Assembly (NCBI RefSeq): GCF_000308795.1
Contig: NZ_BAGK01000217.1
Span: 54,236-118,235, forward strand
Direction: 5' to 3'
DNA: 64,000 bases
DNA from: Nocardia thailandica NBRC 100428
Lineage (GTDB): Bacteria; Actinomycetota; Actinomycetes; Mycobacteriales; Mycobacteriaceae
Shown here piece by piece: positions 33,150 through 45,692 of the stretch. The notes beneath the pieces are model-generated. The model was not told the DNA's origin, ran no database searches, and saw only the letters and a list, made by a program, of their open reading frames with translations. Position 1 is the stretch's first letter. The number at the start of each line of letters is the position of its first letter. The position numbers and the translations under genes are program-made.

Positions 33150-33908
33150 ATGCCGCGCGACACCCTCACCCGCGAACACATCGTCCGGACCGCCGTCGCG
33201 CTCCTCGACGAGGAGGGCCTGGACGGGCTCAACATGCGCGAACTCGGCAAACGGCTCGACGCCGCCGCGACCGCGATGTACTGGCACGTCGGCAACAAGG
33301 ACACCCTGATCCGCCTCGCCTGCGACCGGGTCTGGGGCGAAATCCCCCTGCCCGACCCCGAATCCGGGAACTGGCGCGATGCCGCCGAGACGCTGGCCAC
33401 CGGCATGTACACGATGATCGCCCGCCACCCCTGGCTCCTCCAGGCCCAGGCCGGCTACCTGCTCTACGGCCCCAACAAGGCCCGCCACGACGACTGCGTC
33501 CTCGCCGTCTACGAGCACGCCGGCTTCGACGAGGACACCGCCGACAAGGCCGCCGCCACCGTCTTCACCTTCGTCCTCGGCACCGCCGCGGGCGCCTCGG
33601 CCACCATCGCCCTCAAACGCCGCCTCTCCCGCACCGGAACCCCCGCCCCCGAAACCCGACTCACCGCCGCCCTCACCGAAGCCACCGCCATAGCCCGAAC
33701 CCACCCCCGCCTCCGCGCGCGCATCGAGAGGGCTACGGCGAGCGCCGGATTCACCCGACACCCCGACACCGGCTTCACCTTCGGCCTCGCAGCGCTCCTG
33801 GACGGACTGTCGGCCCGGGTACCGAACCGAGGAGGAGCCGAGCAGCCGCTCACGTGCGCGGAGATCTCTACACACGTGCAACCGACCGGAGCGCACGGCG
33901 CGGAATGA
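33150..33908 (+). CDS. TetR family regulator with tetracycline-repressor-type C-terminal domain
   Basis: A 252-residue regulator. LTREHIVRTAVALLDEEGLDGLNMRELGKRLDAAATAMYWHVGNKDTLIRLA is a canonical TetR DNA-binding domain of the TetR_C_1 subgroup (MYWHVGNKD). The rest is a helical ligand-binding domain extended by about 30 polar residues. ATG at 33150 lacks a ribosome binding site and sits where a leaderless transcript would begin. It is divergent from the small membrane protein and upstream of paralogue B; either could be a target. Effector unknown. Confidence 0.87.
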   Translation: MPRDTLTREHIVRTAVALLDEEGLDGLNMRELGKRLDAAATAMYWHVGNKDTLIRLACDRVWGEIPLPDPESGNWRDAAETLATGMYTMIARHPWLLQAQAGYLLYGPNKARHDDCVLAVYEHAGFDEDTADKAAATVFTFVLGTAAGASATIALKRRLSRTGTPAPETRLTAALTEATAIARTHPRLRARIERATASAGFTRHPDTGFTFGLAALLDGLSARVPNRGGAEQPLTCAEISTHVQPTGAHGAE

Positions 33909-33996
33909 CAACAAATCAGCTCGCCTCTATCCGGACACCGCGCCGGTAGGTTAGCGTATTCGTCACCGGTTTTCGCAGGTCACAGGGCGGTGGGCG

Positions 33997-34800
33997 ATGT
34001 TCGATCCCCTTGCAGACATCAATCGAGAATTGGCCGCTCGCGTCGGCTGGACATGGGTGGACGACATCCTTCTGCACACCTGCGGAGTGCTCAGCATCCT
34101 CAGATCACAGGGCCCCGATGCACTCACGCCACTGAGAACGATCCTCCATACCGACCACGGCGAGAAATGCCTGGGTGAAGGGCACGCGACCTGGTCGTTC
34201 TGGCGATCTCCGGCAGTGGTTCCATTCGTCCCCCCGAATCCGGTTCCGCCGATGGCGGCCCCACCGACGCCGCCGCCGGTACGCGAATTCGTCACACCAC
34301 GGAAAAACTCGCGCCGCGCGAGAGCCAAGGCCGCGGCGATCAACGACAGTATCGTCTATCAGGAACAGTTGCGCGCTCAGCGGGCGATGATCCGGGCGGC
34401 GAGCCTGGCCGCAGCGGGTGCCGCTCACGCCGCCGCGGCAGCGGCAGCGGCGAACGCGCGGGCGTCGGCGCCACGGTGGCTGGCAGAGCCGAGCGGAACG
34501 GTCACCGTGACAGACCGCAGGGTCCACCTGACGAACCGGATGCAGCGCTTCTACATCAATTTCGCCAGCCTCGACCGCATCACGCTCGATCGACCCGACC
34601 TCACGTCGTGCCGCTTCACCGATCACACCGGCGCCGACCACCAGGTGCAGCTCAATACACCTTGGGCACCGACAGTCTTCGCCGTTGCCGCACACAACCG
34701 CTTTCCGGATCACCCTCAGCTGGTCACCGGGCAATGGCTGCCTGCCGGTTTCGAGGAGAAGTGCCACTTCGTCGGCAAGACCTGTCCGCGAGTCCGGTGA
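33997..34800 (+). CDS. Conserved protein of unknown function, paralogue B (EKC-motif family)
   Basis: A 267-residue homologue of the protein at 32008-32670. It shares the MFDPLADINRELAARVGWTWVDDILLHTCGVL start, HGEKCLGEGHATWSFWR, the beta-rich middle (GTVTVTDRRVHLTNRMQRFYINFASLDRITLD) and the end WLPAGFEEKCHFVGKTCPRVR. It differs by a basic and alanine-rich helical insert of about 60 residues (around 105-165) that may form a coiled coil. An in-frame stop upstream and the absence of other start codons fix the ATG at 33997. Its base composition is less GC-rich than its neighbours. Function unknown. Confidence 0.65.
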   Translation: MFDPLADINRELAARVGWTWVDDILLHTCGVLSILRSQGPDALTPLRTILHTDHGEKCLGEGHATWSFWRSPAVVPFVPPNPVPPMAAPPTPPPVREFVTPRKNSRRARAKAAAINDSIVYQEQLRAQRAMIRAASLAAAGAAHAAAAAAAANARASAPRWLAEPSGTVTVTDRRVHLTNRMQRFYINFASLDRITLDRPDLTSCRFTDHTGADHQVQLNTPWAPTVFAVAAHNRFPDHPQLVTGQWLPAGFEEKCHFVGKTCPRVR

Positions 34801-34837
34801 TCGACCGCGCCTGCTCAGGACCCATGCTTACGAAAAC

Positions 34838-34863
34838 GGCCCCCGCTCCGGAGAGCGGGGGCC
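34838..34863 (-). terminator. Rho-independent terminator of rpoBC
   Basis: GGCCCCCGCTC (34838-34848) pairs perfectly with 34853-34863 around a CGGA loop. On the minus strand the stem is followed by GTTTTCG, so it is oriented for rpoC; it may also end the convergent paralogue B transcript. Confidence 0.85.
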
Positions 34864-34901
34864 GAAATCTCTTGCCTGTCAGGTGATCAGGCCGTCACCT
34901 A

Positions 34902-38855
<3,954 letters not shown>

Positions 38856-38955
38856 GTAACTTCCTTTCCCCTGTTCGGGTCGAATTCGAGCAAAAGTTCA
38901 CTAGTTGTCGAGCACTCTCGGCCGGGCGCGTCGCCGCGCCCGGCCGGCGGAGTAC

Positions 38956-41900
38956 CTAGTTCGCCAAATCGTCGACGGTGGCCGCTTCGTTCCTGGACAG
39001 GTTGATGCCCAGGTTCGCCGCGGCGCGCTCCAGGTCCTCGTCGTCACCGTCTCGCATCTCGATGGCGGCGCCGTCGGACGACAGCACCTCCACGTTGAGG
39101 CACAGCGACTGGAGTTCCTTGAGGAGCACCTTGAACGACTCCGGAATGCCCGGCTCCGGAATGTTCTCGCCCTTGACGATCGCCTCGTAGACCTTCACAC
39201 GGCCCACCACGTCGTCGGACTTGATGGTCAGGAGTTCCTGCAGCGTGTACGCCGCACCGTAGGCCTGCATGGCCCAGCACTCCATCTCACCGAAACGCTG
39301 ACCACCGAACTGCGCCTTACCACCCAGCGGCTGCTGCGTGATCATCGAGTACGGACCGGTCGAACGGGCGTGGATCTTGTCGTCGACCAGGTGGTGCAGC
39401 TTCAGGATGTACATGTAACCGACCGCGACCGGGTACGGGAACGGCTCGCCGGAGCGGCCGTCGAACAGGGTCGCCTTGCCGTTCTCGTCGACCATGCGCT
39501 CGCCGTCACGGTTGGGCAGGGTCGAGCCGAGCAGGCCGGTCAGCTCCTCGTCGCGGGCGCCGTCGAAGACCGGCGTCGCGATGTTGGAGTCCGCGGGCGC
39601 GCCCAGCATCTCCTCCGGCAGGGCCTTGGCCCAGTCCGGACGGGTGCCGTCGCCCGCGACGTCGACCTGCCAGCCCGCCTTGCCGATCCAGCCGAGGTGG
39701 GTCTCCAGGATCTGGCCGATGTTCATACGACGCGGAACACCGTGGGTGTTCAGGATGATGTCGACCGGGGTGCCGTCGGGCATGAAGGGCATGTCCTCGG
39801 TGGGGAGGATCTTGCCGATGACGCCCTTGTTGCCGTGGCGGCCGGCGAGCTTGTCGCCGTCCTGGATCTTGCGCTTCTGGGCCACGTACACGCGGACCAG
39901 CTCGTTCACGCCGGGGGGCAGATCGTCGTCGTCCTCGCGCGAGAACACGCGGATGCCGATGACCTTGCCGGACTCGCCGTGGGGCACCTTCAGCGAGGTG
40001 TCGCGGACCTCGCGCGCCTTCTCACCGAAGATCGCGCGGAGCAGGCGCTCCTCGGGGGTCAGCTCCGTCTCGCCCTTCGGGGTGACCTTGCCGACCAGGA
40101 TGTCGCCGTCGCGGACCTCGGCACCGATGCGGATGATGCCGCGCTCGTCCAGGTCGGCCAGGACCTCGTCGGAGACGTTCGGGATGTCCCGGGTGATCTC
40201 CTCGGCCCCCAGCTTGGTGTCGCGCGCGTCGATCTCGTGCTCCTCGATGTGGATCGAGGTGAGCACGTCCTGCTCCACGAGGCGCTGCGACAGGATGATC
40301 GCGTCCTCGTAGTTGTGGCCCTCCCACGGCATGACGGCGACGAGGAGGTTCTTGCCCAGCGCCATCTCGCCGTTCTCGGTGCAGGGACCGTCGGCCAGGA
40401 CCTGGCCGGACTCGACCCGCTGGCCCTCGTCCACGATCGGACGCTGGTTGGAGCAGGTGCCCTGGTTGGAGCGGTTGAACTTGCGCATCCGGTAGGACTT
40501 GCGGCTGCCGTCGTCGGCCATGACGGTGACGTAGTCGGCGGAGACCTCCTCGACCACACCCGCCTTCTCGTTCACCACGACGTCGCCGGCGTCGACCGCG
40601 GCGCGCAGCTCCATGCCGGTGCCCACGATCGGGGCCTCGGAACGGATCAGCGGCACGGCCTGACGCTGCATGTTCGCGCCCATGAGGGCACGGTTGGCGT
40701 CGTCGTGCTCGAGGAACGGGATCATGGCCGTCGCGACCGACACCATCTGGCGCGGCGAGATGTCCATGTAGTCGACCTGCGAGGGGTTGACGAACTCGAC
40801 CTCTTCGCCGGCGCGGCGCACGAGGACGCGGTCCTCGATGAAGCGGCCCTCGGCGTCGACCGGCGAGTTGGCCTGCGCGCGGACGTGGCGGTCCTCCTCG
40901 TCGGCGGTCAGGTAGCGCACCTCGTCGGTGACCTTGCCGTCGACGACCTTGCGGTACGGGGTCTCGATGAAGCCGAACGGGTTGACCCGCGCGTACACCG
41001 ACAGCGAGCCGATCAGGCCGATGTTCGGGCCTTCCGGGGTCTCGATCGGGCACATGCGGCCGTAGTGCGACGGGTGGACGTCACGGACTTCCAGGCCGGC
41101 GCGCTCACGGGACAGACCACCCGGGCCGAGCGCCGACAGGCGGCGCTTGTGGGTCAGGCCCGACAGCGGGTTGTTCTGGTCCATGAACTGCGACAGCTGG
41201 GAGGTTCCGAAGAACTCCTTGATCGCGGCGACGACCGGGCGGATGTTGATCAGGGTCTGCGGCGTGATCGCCTCGACGTCCTGGGTTGTCATCCGCTCGC
41301 GGACCACGCGCTCCATGCGCGACAGGCCGACGCGGATCTGGTTCTGGATCAGCTCGCCGACGGTGCGCAGGCGACGGTTGCCGAAGTGGTCGATGTCGTC
41401 GACCTCGACCGGCACCTCTTCGCCGCCCGGGGCGGTCATGACCTTGTCGCCCGCGTGCAGGCGCACCAGGTACTCGATGGTGGTGACGATGTCTTCCTTC
41501 GTCAGCACCGAGCTGGTGACCGGCTCACCCAGGTGGATGCCCAGCTTCTTGTTGATCTTGTAGCGACCGACGCGGGCCAGGTCGTAGCGCTTCTCCTTGA
41601 AGAACAGGTTCTCCAGCAGGGTCTGCGCGGACTCCTTGGTCGGCGGCTCGCCCGGACGCAGCTTGCGGTAGATGTCGAGCAGCGCCTCGTCCTGGCCGGG
41701 CGTGCTGTCCTTCTCCAGGGTGGACATCATGATCTCGGAGAAGCCGAAACGCTCGACGATCTCCTCGTTGGTCCAGCCCAGCGCCTTGAGCAGCACGGTG
41801 ACCGGCTGACGGCGCTTGCGGTCGATGCGGACGCCGACGGTGTCGCGCTTGTCGACGTCGAACTCCAGCCACGCGCCGCGCGACGGGATGACGCGCACGC

Positions 41901-42456
41901 TGTGCAGGTCCTTCTCGGTGCCCTTGTCGATCGAGTGATCGAAGTACACGCCGGGGGAACGCACGAGCTGCGAGACGACGACGCGCTCGGTGCCGTTGAT
42001 GATGAACGTGCCCTTGTCGGTCATCATCGGGAAGTCGCCCATGAAGACCGTCTGAGACTTGATCTCACCGGTGTTGTTGTTGATGAACTCCGCGGTGACG
42101 AACAGCGGCGCCGCGTAGGTCATGTCCTTTTCTTTGCACTCCTCGATGGAGGCCTTGACCTCTTCGAAGCGCGGGTCCGAGAAGGACAGGGACATCGACC
42201 CGGAGAAGTCCTCGATCGGCGAGAGCTCCTCGAGCACCTCCTCCAGACCGCCGGCCAGGCCGACATCGCCGCGCGCGGCGGCGCGCTCGCGCCAATCCGG
42301 CGAGCCGATCAACCAGGCGAACGATTCCGTTTGTAGGTCGAGAAGTCCGGGCACCTCCAAGGGCTCACGGATCTTCGCGAACGAAACCCGCTTGGGGGCT
42401 CCGGGGATTCCAGCCTTGGTCTGGGTGGAGACTGCCAAGATGCGTCCTTCCAGCAC
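38956..42456 (-). CDS. rpoB: DNA-directed RNA polymerase subunit beta
   Basis: A 1166-residue subunit. The rifampicin-binding region GTSQLSQFMDQNNPLSGLTHKRRLSALGPGG has the wild-type Asp, His and Ser at the three main resistance positions, so this copy should be rifampicin-sensitive. Some Nocardia carry a second, resistant rpoB; this is not it. LEGRILAV at the N-terminus and NLGINLSRNEAATVDDLAN at the end are complete. The GTG start agrees with the family N-terminus although the ribosome binding site is weak. Two promoter-like elements lie upstream. Confidence 0.98.
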   Translation of the reverse strand: MLEGRILAVSTQTKAGIPGAPKRVSFAKIREPLEVPGLLDLQTESFAWLIGSPDWRERAAARGDVGLAGGLEEVLEELSPIEDFSGSMSLSFSDPRFEEVKASIEECKEKDMTYAAPLFVTAEFINNNTGEIKSQTVFMGDFPMMTDKGTFIINGTERVVVSQLVRSPGVYFDHSIDKGTEKDLHSVRVIPSRGAWLEFDVDKRDTVGVRIDRKRRQPVTVLLKALGWTNEEIVERFGFSEIMMSTLEKDSTPGQDEALLDIYRKLRPGEPPTKESAQTLLENLFFKEKRYDLARVGRYKINKKLGIHLGEPVTSSVLTKEDIVTTIEYLVRLHAGDKVMTAPGGEEVPVEVDDIDHFGNRRLRTVGELIQNQIRVGLSRMERVVRERMTTQDVEAITPQTLINIRPVVAAIKEFFGTSQLSQFMDQNNPLSGLTHKRRLSALGPGGLSRERAGLEVRDVHPSHYGRMCPIETPEGPNIGLIGSLSVYARVNPFGFIETPYRKVVDGKVTDEVRYLTADEEDRHVRAQANSPVDAEGRFIEDRVLVRRAGEEVEFVNPSQVDYMDISPRQMVSVATAMIPFLEHDDANRALMGANMQRQAVPLIRSEAPIVGTGMELRAAVDAGDVVVNEKAGVVEEVSADYVTVMADDGSRKSYRMRKFNRSNQGTCSNQRPIVDEGQRVESGQVLADGPCTENGEMALGKNLLVAVMPWEGHNYEDAIILSQRLVEQDVLTSIHIEEHEIDARDTKLGAEEITRDIPNVSDEVLADLDERGIIRIGAEVRDGDILVGKVTPKGETELTPEERLLRAIFGEKAREVRDTSLKVPHGESGKVIGIRVFSREDDDDLPPGVNELVRVYVAQKRKIQDGDKLAGRHGNKGVIGKILPTEDMPFMPDGTPVDIILNTHGVPRRMNIGQILETHLGWIGKAGWQVDVAGDGTRPDWAKALPEEMLGAPADSNIATPVFDGARDEELTGLLGSTLPNRDGERMVDENGKATLFDGRSGEPFPYPVAVGYMYILKLHHLVDDKIHARSTGPYSMITQQPLGGKAQFGGQRFGEMECWAMQAYGAAYTLQELLTIKSDDVVGRVKVYEAIVKGENIPEPGIPESFKVLLKELQSLCLNVEVLSSDGAAIEMRDGDDEDLERAAANLGINLSRNEAATVDDLAN

Positions 42457-42925
42457 CTCACGCGCGTCGCGTGGTGGTCCGCGACCGTCGCTTGTCTGCT
42501 ACGAATTCCGCTGGTTACGACCCGAACGAAACCCGAACAGCAAACAGCGGAAGTAACACCGGAAGGTGGAACTTTCGTGTGCGAATCGAGGTGTGGACAG
42601 GAGGCAGCCAGCGCAACGTCCAAACTTACACCCATATAGACGGGCATGTCAACATACCATCCGCACGACGAATCGAGCGGCGAACGCGCCGAACCCGTGA
42701 CGCTGGCTGCGCCGGGTGCCTCGGAGCGCTGGGAGCCCCTCTGCGGCAATCGCTGTTGTGAATAGGGTGACTGCTCACAACGGACTCGTCAAGTGGCGCG
42801 CGGCCGATTGCCCGAGTACTGAGATCGCCTGCCGCCCTGTACATCCCCCTCAGGGCCGCCGGACATTTTAACCCGCGACACGCCGACTGTTCAAGCCGTG
42901 GACCTGGGCGATTCACCCCGAAACG
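42457..42925 (-). promoter_or_regulatory. rpoB upstream region with two sigma-A-like promoters
   Basis: This region of about 470 bases holds no convincing ORF. On the minus strand there are two promoter candidates. The upstream one is TTGAAC (42894-42889), 18 bases, TAAAAT (42870-42865). The downstream one is TTGACA (42652-42647), 18 bases, TAAGTT (42628-42623). The downstream site would give a leader of about 160 bases before rpoB. The region is less GC-rich than its surroundings. Confidence 0.65.
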
Positions 42926-42958
42926 CCGCGAGCCCCGGCATCGTGCCGGGGCTCGCGG
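42926..42958 (-). terminator. Terminator of mceG
   Basis: Positions 42926-42940 pair perfectly with 42944-42958 (15 bp) around a TCG loop, 16 bases after the mceG stop. It separates mceG from the rpoB promoters. Confidence 0.85.
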
Positions 42959-42973
42959 AGGTTCCGGGCGGGA

Positions 42974-44014
42974 TCAGCCGTTGTGCTTGTCCAGGCCGAC
43001 GCCGTCGTTGTAGGCGGCCAGCACCTGGGTGGAGTCGTCCTCGGCGAGGGACTCGCGGATGGCGACCTGGGCCGCGTGCGGCAGGGTGTGCATGATCTCG
43101 CGCACACGGGCCTGGCGGCGGATGACCGCCTGCCGGACCGGCATGCCCGGGGTGGCCTTCATCTGCGGAATGATGCCCTCGACCTCTTCGGCGCCACCGG
43201 CGTGGTGACCGGCGTCGAACATGGCCTGCTCGCGGGCCATCTGCGCCTCGTCCTTCTCCTCGGACATACCGATCGGGCCCTGCATACGGCCGTTGAGGAA
43301 CTGCTTGACCACCGGCTCCTCGCTGGTCAGCAGGACCTCGCGGGGACCGAACATGACCAGCTGGCGGCGGAACAGCATGCCGATGTTGTCCGGCACGGTA
43401 CGGGCCAGGTTGATGTTGTGCGTCACGATCAGGATCGTGGCGTCGATCTGGGCGTTGATGTCGATGAGCAGCTGCGCCAGGTACGAGGTACGCACGGGGT
43501 CGAGGCCGGAGTCGGGCTCGTCGACGAGGATGATCTGCGGGTCGAGCACCAGGGCGCGGGCCAGGCCGGCGCGCTTGCGCATACCGCCGGAGATCTCGCC
43601 GGGGAGCTTGCCCTCGGCGCCGAGCAGACCGGTCAGCTCGAGCTTCTCCATGACGATGCGCTTGATCTCGGATTCCGACTTCTTCGTGTGCTCACGAAGG
43701 GGGAACGCGACGTTGTCGAACAGATTCATCGAGCCGAAGAGCGCGCCGTCCTGGAACAGGACGCCGAACAGCTTGCGGATCTCGTAGAGCTCCTTGTTCG
43801 AGCAGGTGGTGATGTCGGTGCCATCGATGAAGATGGAGCCGCGCTCGGGGCGCAGCAGACCGATCAGGGACTTCAGGAAGACCGACTTACCGGTACCCGA
43901 CGGACCGAGCAGCGCGCTCACTTCGCCCGACGGGAGCGTCAGGGACACGTCCTGCCAAATTCGCTGAGAGCCGAAGGATTTGGTTACACCCTCGGTCCTG
44001 ACCTCGACGCCCAC
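42974..44014 (-). CDS. mceG: Mce transport ATPase (Mkl/MceG)
   Basis: A 346-residue ABC ATPase that powers Mce lipid or sterol importers in mycolic-acid bacteria. Walker A GPSGTGKS (37-44), Q-loop FQDGALFGS, signature ISGGM (141-145) and Walker B IILVDEP (161-167) are present. The C-terminal extension of about 90 residues (GPIGMSEEKDEAQMAREQAMFDAGHHAGG and beyond) is characteristic of MceG and absent from ordinary ATPases. The GTG at 44014 has GGAGG five bases upstream. The Mce permeases and Mce proteins it serves are encoded elsewhere. Confidence 0.95.
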   Translation of the reverse strand: MGVEVRTEGVTKSFGSQRIWQDVSLTLPSGEVSALLGPSGTGKSVFLKSLIGLLRPERGSIFIDGTDITTCSNKELYEIRKLFGVLFQDGALFGSMNLFDNVAFPLREHTKKSESEIKRIVMEKLELTGLLGAEGKLPGEISGGMRKRAGLARALVLDPQIILVDEPDSGLDPVRTSYLAQLLIDINAQIDATILIVTHNINLARTVPDNIGMLFRRQLVMFGPREVLLTSEEPVVKQFLNGRMQGPIGMSEEKDEAQMAREQAMFDAGHHAGGAEEVEGIIPQMKATPGMPVRQAVIRRQARVREIMHTLPHAAQVAIRESLAEDDSTQVLAAYNDGVGLDKHNG

Positions 44015-44202
44015 GCCTACCTCCAATTATCCCTGCGAGCACCCCACCCCACGACCGCGCCTCTTACACGGCGGCGGTGCGTCACGTCACAGTGGGTGCG
44101 GTCACTGTATCCCATCGGTGACACCGGGCACACCCCACCTGACTGAAGAGTAACTCCAGCCGGTCGGTTCCCCGCGCAGCACCGCGCGCATGTCCGGAAA
44201 TG

Positions 44203-44240
44203 CCGAACGGGCGGCTCCGGAAATGGAACCGCCCGTTCGG
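44203..44240 (-). terminator. Terminator of the rplJ-rplL operon
   Basis: CCGAACGGGCGG at 44203-44214 pairs perfectly with 44229-44240 (12 bp), 18 bases downstream of the rplL stop. The 14-base loop can form a few further pairs. Confidence 0.8.
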
Positions 44241-44258
44241 ACGACAAAAGGTACCGAA

Positions 44259-44645
44259 TTACTTGACGGTGACCTTGGCGCCGGCCTCTTCCAGCTTCGC
44301 CTTGGCGGCGTCGGCGGCGTCCTTGGCGACCTTCTCCAGGATCGGCTTCGGGGCACCCTCGACCAGGTCCTTGGCTTCCTTCAGGCCCAGGCCGGAGACG
44401 ATCTCACGGACCACCTTGATGACCTGGATCTTCTTGTCGCCCGCACCCTCGAGGATGACGTCGAACTCGTCCTGCTCCTCGGCGGCGTCGGCGGCGGCCG
44501 GGGCGGCACCCGCGGCGGCGACGGCGACCGGGGCGGCGGCGGTGACCTCGAAGGTCTCCTCGAAGACCTTGACGAACTCAGCGAGCTCGAGCAGGGTCAG
44601 CTCCTTGAAGGCGCCGATCAGTTCTTCGGTGCTCAGCTTGGCCAT
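44259..44645 (-). CDS. rplL: 50S ribosomal protein L7/L12
   Basis: A 128-residue stalk protein that recruits translation GTPases. The N-terminal dimerisation helix (LSTEELIGAFKELTLLELAEFVKVFEETF), an Ala-rich hinge (PVAVAAAGAAPAAADAAEEQ) and the C-terminal factor-binding domain ending EEAGAKVTVK are all present. It follows rplJ after about 60 bases in the same transcript. Confidence 0.98.
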   Translation of the reverse strand: MAKLSTEELIGAFKELTLLELAEFVKVFEETFEVTAAAPVAVAAAGAAPAAADAAEEQDEFDVILEGAGDKKIQVIKVVREIVSGLGLKEAKDLVEGAPKPILEKVAKDAADAAKAKLEEAGAKVTVK

Positions 44646-44708
44646 GGTGGTTCCTTTCGATGATGTACCCCGCGGCGCGTACGCGTCGCGCGGTGGGAAA
44701 AAGTGGTC

Positions 44709-45260
44709 TTATTCGGCGTCGGCGGCCGGGGCGGCCGCGCCTTCGCTCGCCTGACGCTTCTCGAGCAGGGCCTGCGCGAGACGCGCGACCTGCGAAGCGG
44801 GGGCGTTGAACAGGCCGGCGGCCTGCGCGGGCTTGGCCTTGAACGCGCCGGCCAGCTTGGCCAGCAGCACCTCGCGCGAGTCGAGGTCGGCGATGCGCTC
44901 GACCTCGGCCACGGACAGCGCCTTGCCGTCCATGTACCCGCCCTTGATGATCAGGGCCTTGTTGTCCTTGGCGAACTGCTTGATCGCCTTGGCCGCGTCG
45001 ACCGGCTCACCCTGGATGAAGGTGATCGCGGTCGGGCCGACGAACAGCTCGTCGAGGCCGGTGACGCCCGCCTCGGCGGCGGCCAGCTTGACCAGCGTGT
45101 TCTTGGCGACGGAGTAGGTGCTGCCTTCGCCGAGCGCGCGACGCAGTTCGGTCAGCTTGCCGACCGACAGACCACGGTATTCCGTGACCACGGTGGCGGT
45201 GGACGCCTTGAACTGCTCAGCGATCTCCGCGACCGCGGTGACCTTTTCGGGCTTCGCCAT
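44709..45260 (-). CDS. rplJ: 50S ribosomal protein L10
   Basis: A 183-residue protein that anchors L7/L12 dimers on 23S rRNA. MAKPEKVTAVAEIAEQFKASTATVVTEYRGLSVGKLTELRRAL is the conserved rRNA-binding N-terminus. The long C-terminal helix ends with an Ala-rich tail. The ATG at 45260 has GAGGAGG upstream. Its message has a long structured leader, as expected for L10 autoregulation. Confidence 0.97.
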   Translation of the reverse strand: MAKPEKVTAVAEIAEQFKASTATVVTEYRGLSVGKLTELRRALGEGSTYSVAKNTLVKLAAAEAGVTGLDELFVGPTAITFIQGEPVDAAKAIKQFAKDNKALIIKGGYMDGKALSVAEVERIADLDSREVLLAKLAGAFKAKPAQAAGLFNAPASQVARLAQALLEKRQASEGAAAPAADAE

Positions 45261-45322
45261 ACTTCGCCTCCTCTCTGATGTCGGTTCGTGTCTTCGCACT
45301 TCCGAATTCAGGGGCCGGCGAC

Positions 45323-45358
45323 AAAACGAACGCCCCGGACGCAAGGCGTACCGGGGCG
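45323..45358 (-). promoter_or_regulatory. Leader hairpin of the rplJ-rplL mRNA (possible attenuator)
   Basis: On the minus strand CGCCCCGG plus ACGC (45358-45346 region) pairs with GCGT plus CCGGGGCG (45342-45331) with one bulged base and a CTT loop. It is followed by TTCGTTTTGT. A 12-bp stem with a U-rich tail about 70 bases before the L10 start looks like an attenuator or part of the L10-binding leader. Confidence 0.6.
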
Positions 45359-45535
45359 CAGAAGAACAGGGCGAGCCGCACGGACTCACACGATTCCCAG
45401 CTCCGATTCTCCCTGCGTGGGCCGCCGGCAATGTCGCCGGACCTTCGATCGACCCCGCGCGAGCGGCATCGACGACCAACGGTCTTCGGTAGAACGAAAG
45501 GGGGTAGTCACCGAACGCGTCGATGACCGGAGTCC

Positions 45536-45563
45536 ACTGTAGCGCACCGCCCGCCATCTGCAA
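45536..45563 (-). promoter_or_regulatory. Sigma-A-like promoter of rplJ-rplL
   Basis: TTGCAG (45563-45558) is followed after 16 bases by TACAGT (45541-45536) on the minus strand. This gives a leader of about 270 bases. The 432-base region between rplJ and the MFS gene otherwise holds only regulatory DNA. Confidence 0.6.
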
Positions 45564-45630
45564 AAACGGGTCGGCACCGGGCACTTTTCGGCGCGGACGG
45601 ACGTGATACACGCCACAGTCCGAGCGAGAT

Positions 45631-45674
45631 GTGTGGAGTGCCTCACACAACAAGTGTTACGCGCGGTGACACTT
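45631..45674 (+). promoter_or_regulatory. Two inverted repeats upstream of the MFS exporter gene
   Basis: GTGTG (45631-45635) and CACAC (45644-45648) form one short inverted repeat. AAGTGT (45652-45657) and ACACTT (45669-45674) form a second with an 11-base spacer. Both lie within 65 bases of the exporter start and are candidate operator sites. No regulator gene is adjacent. Confidence 0.45.
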
Positions 45675-45692
45675 AACTGCTTCACTTCGGCC

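Noticed and set aside
41050..41230. Possible second, rifampicin-resistant rpoB
   Set aside because: The rifampicin region has the sensitive residues, and the gene is in the rpoBC operon, so it is the housekeeping copy.
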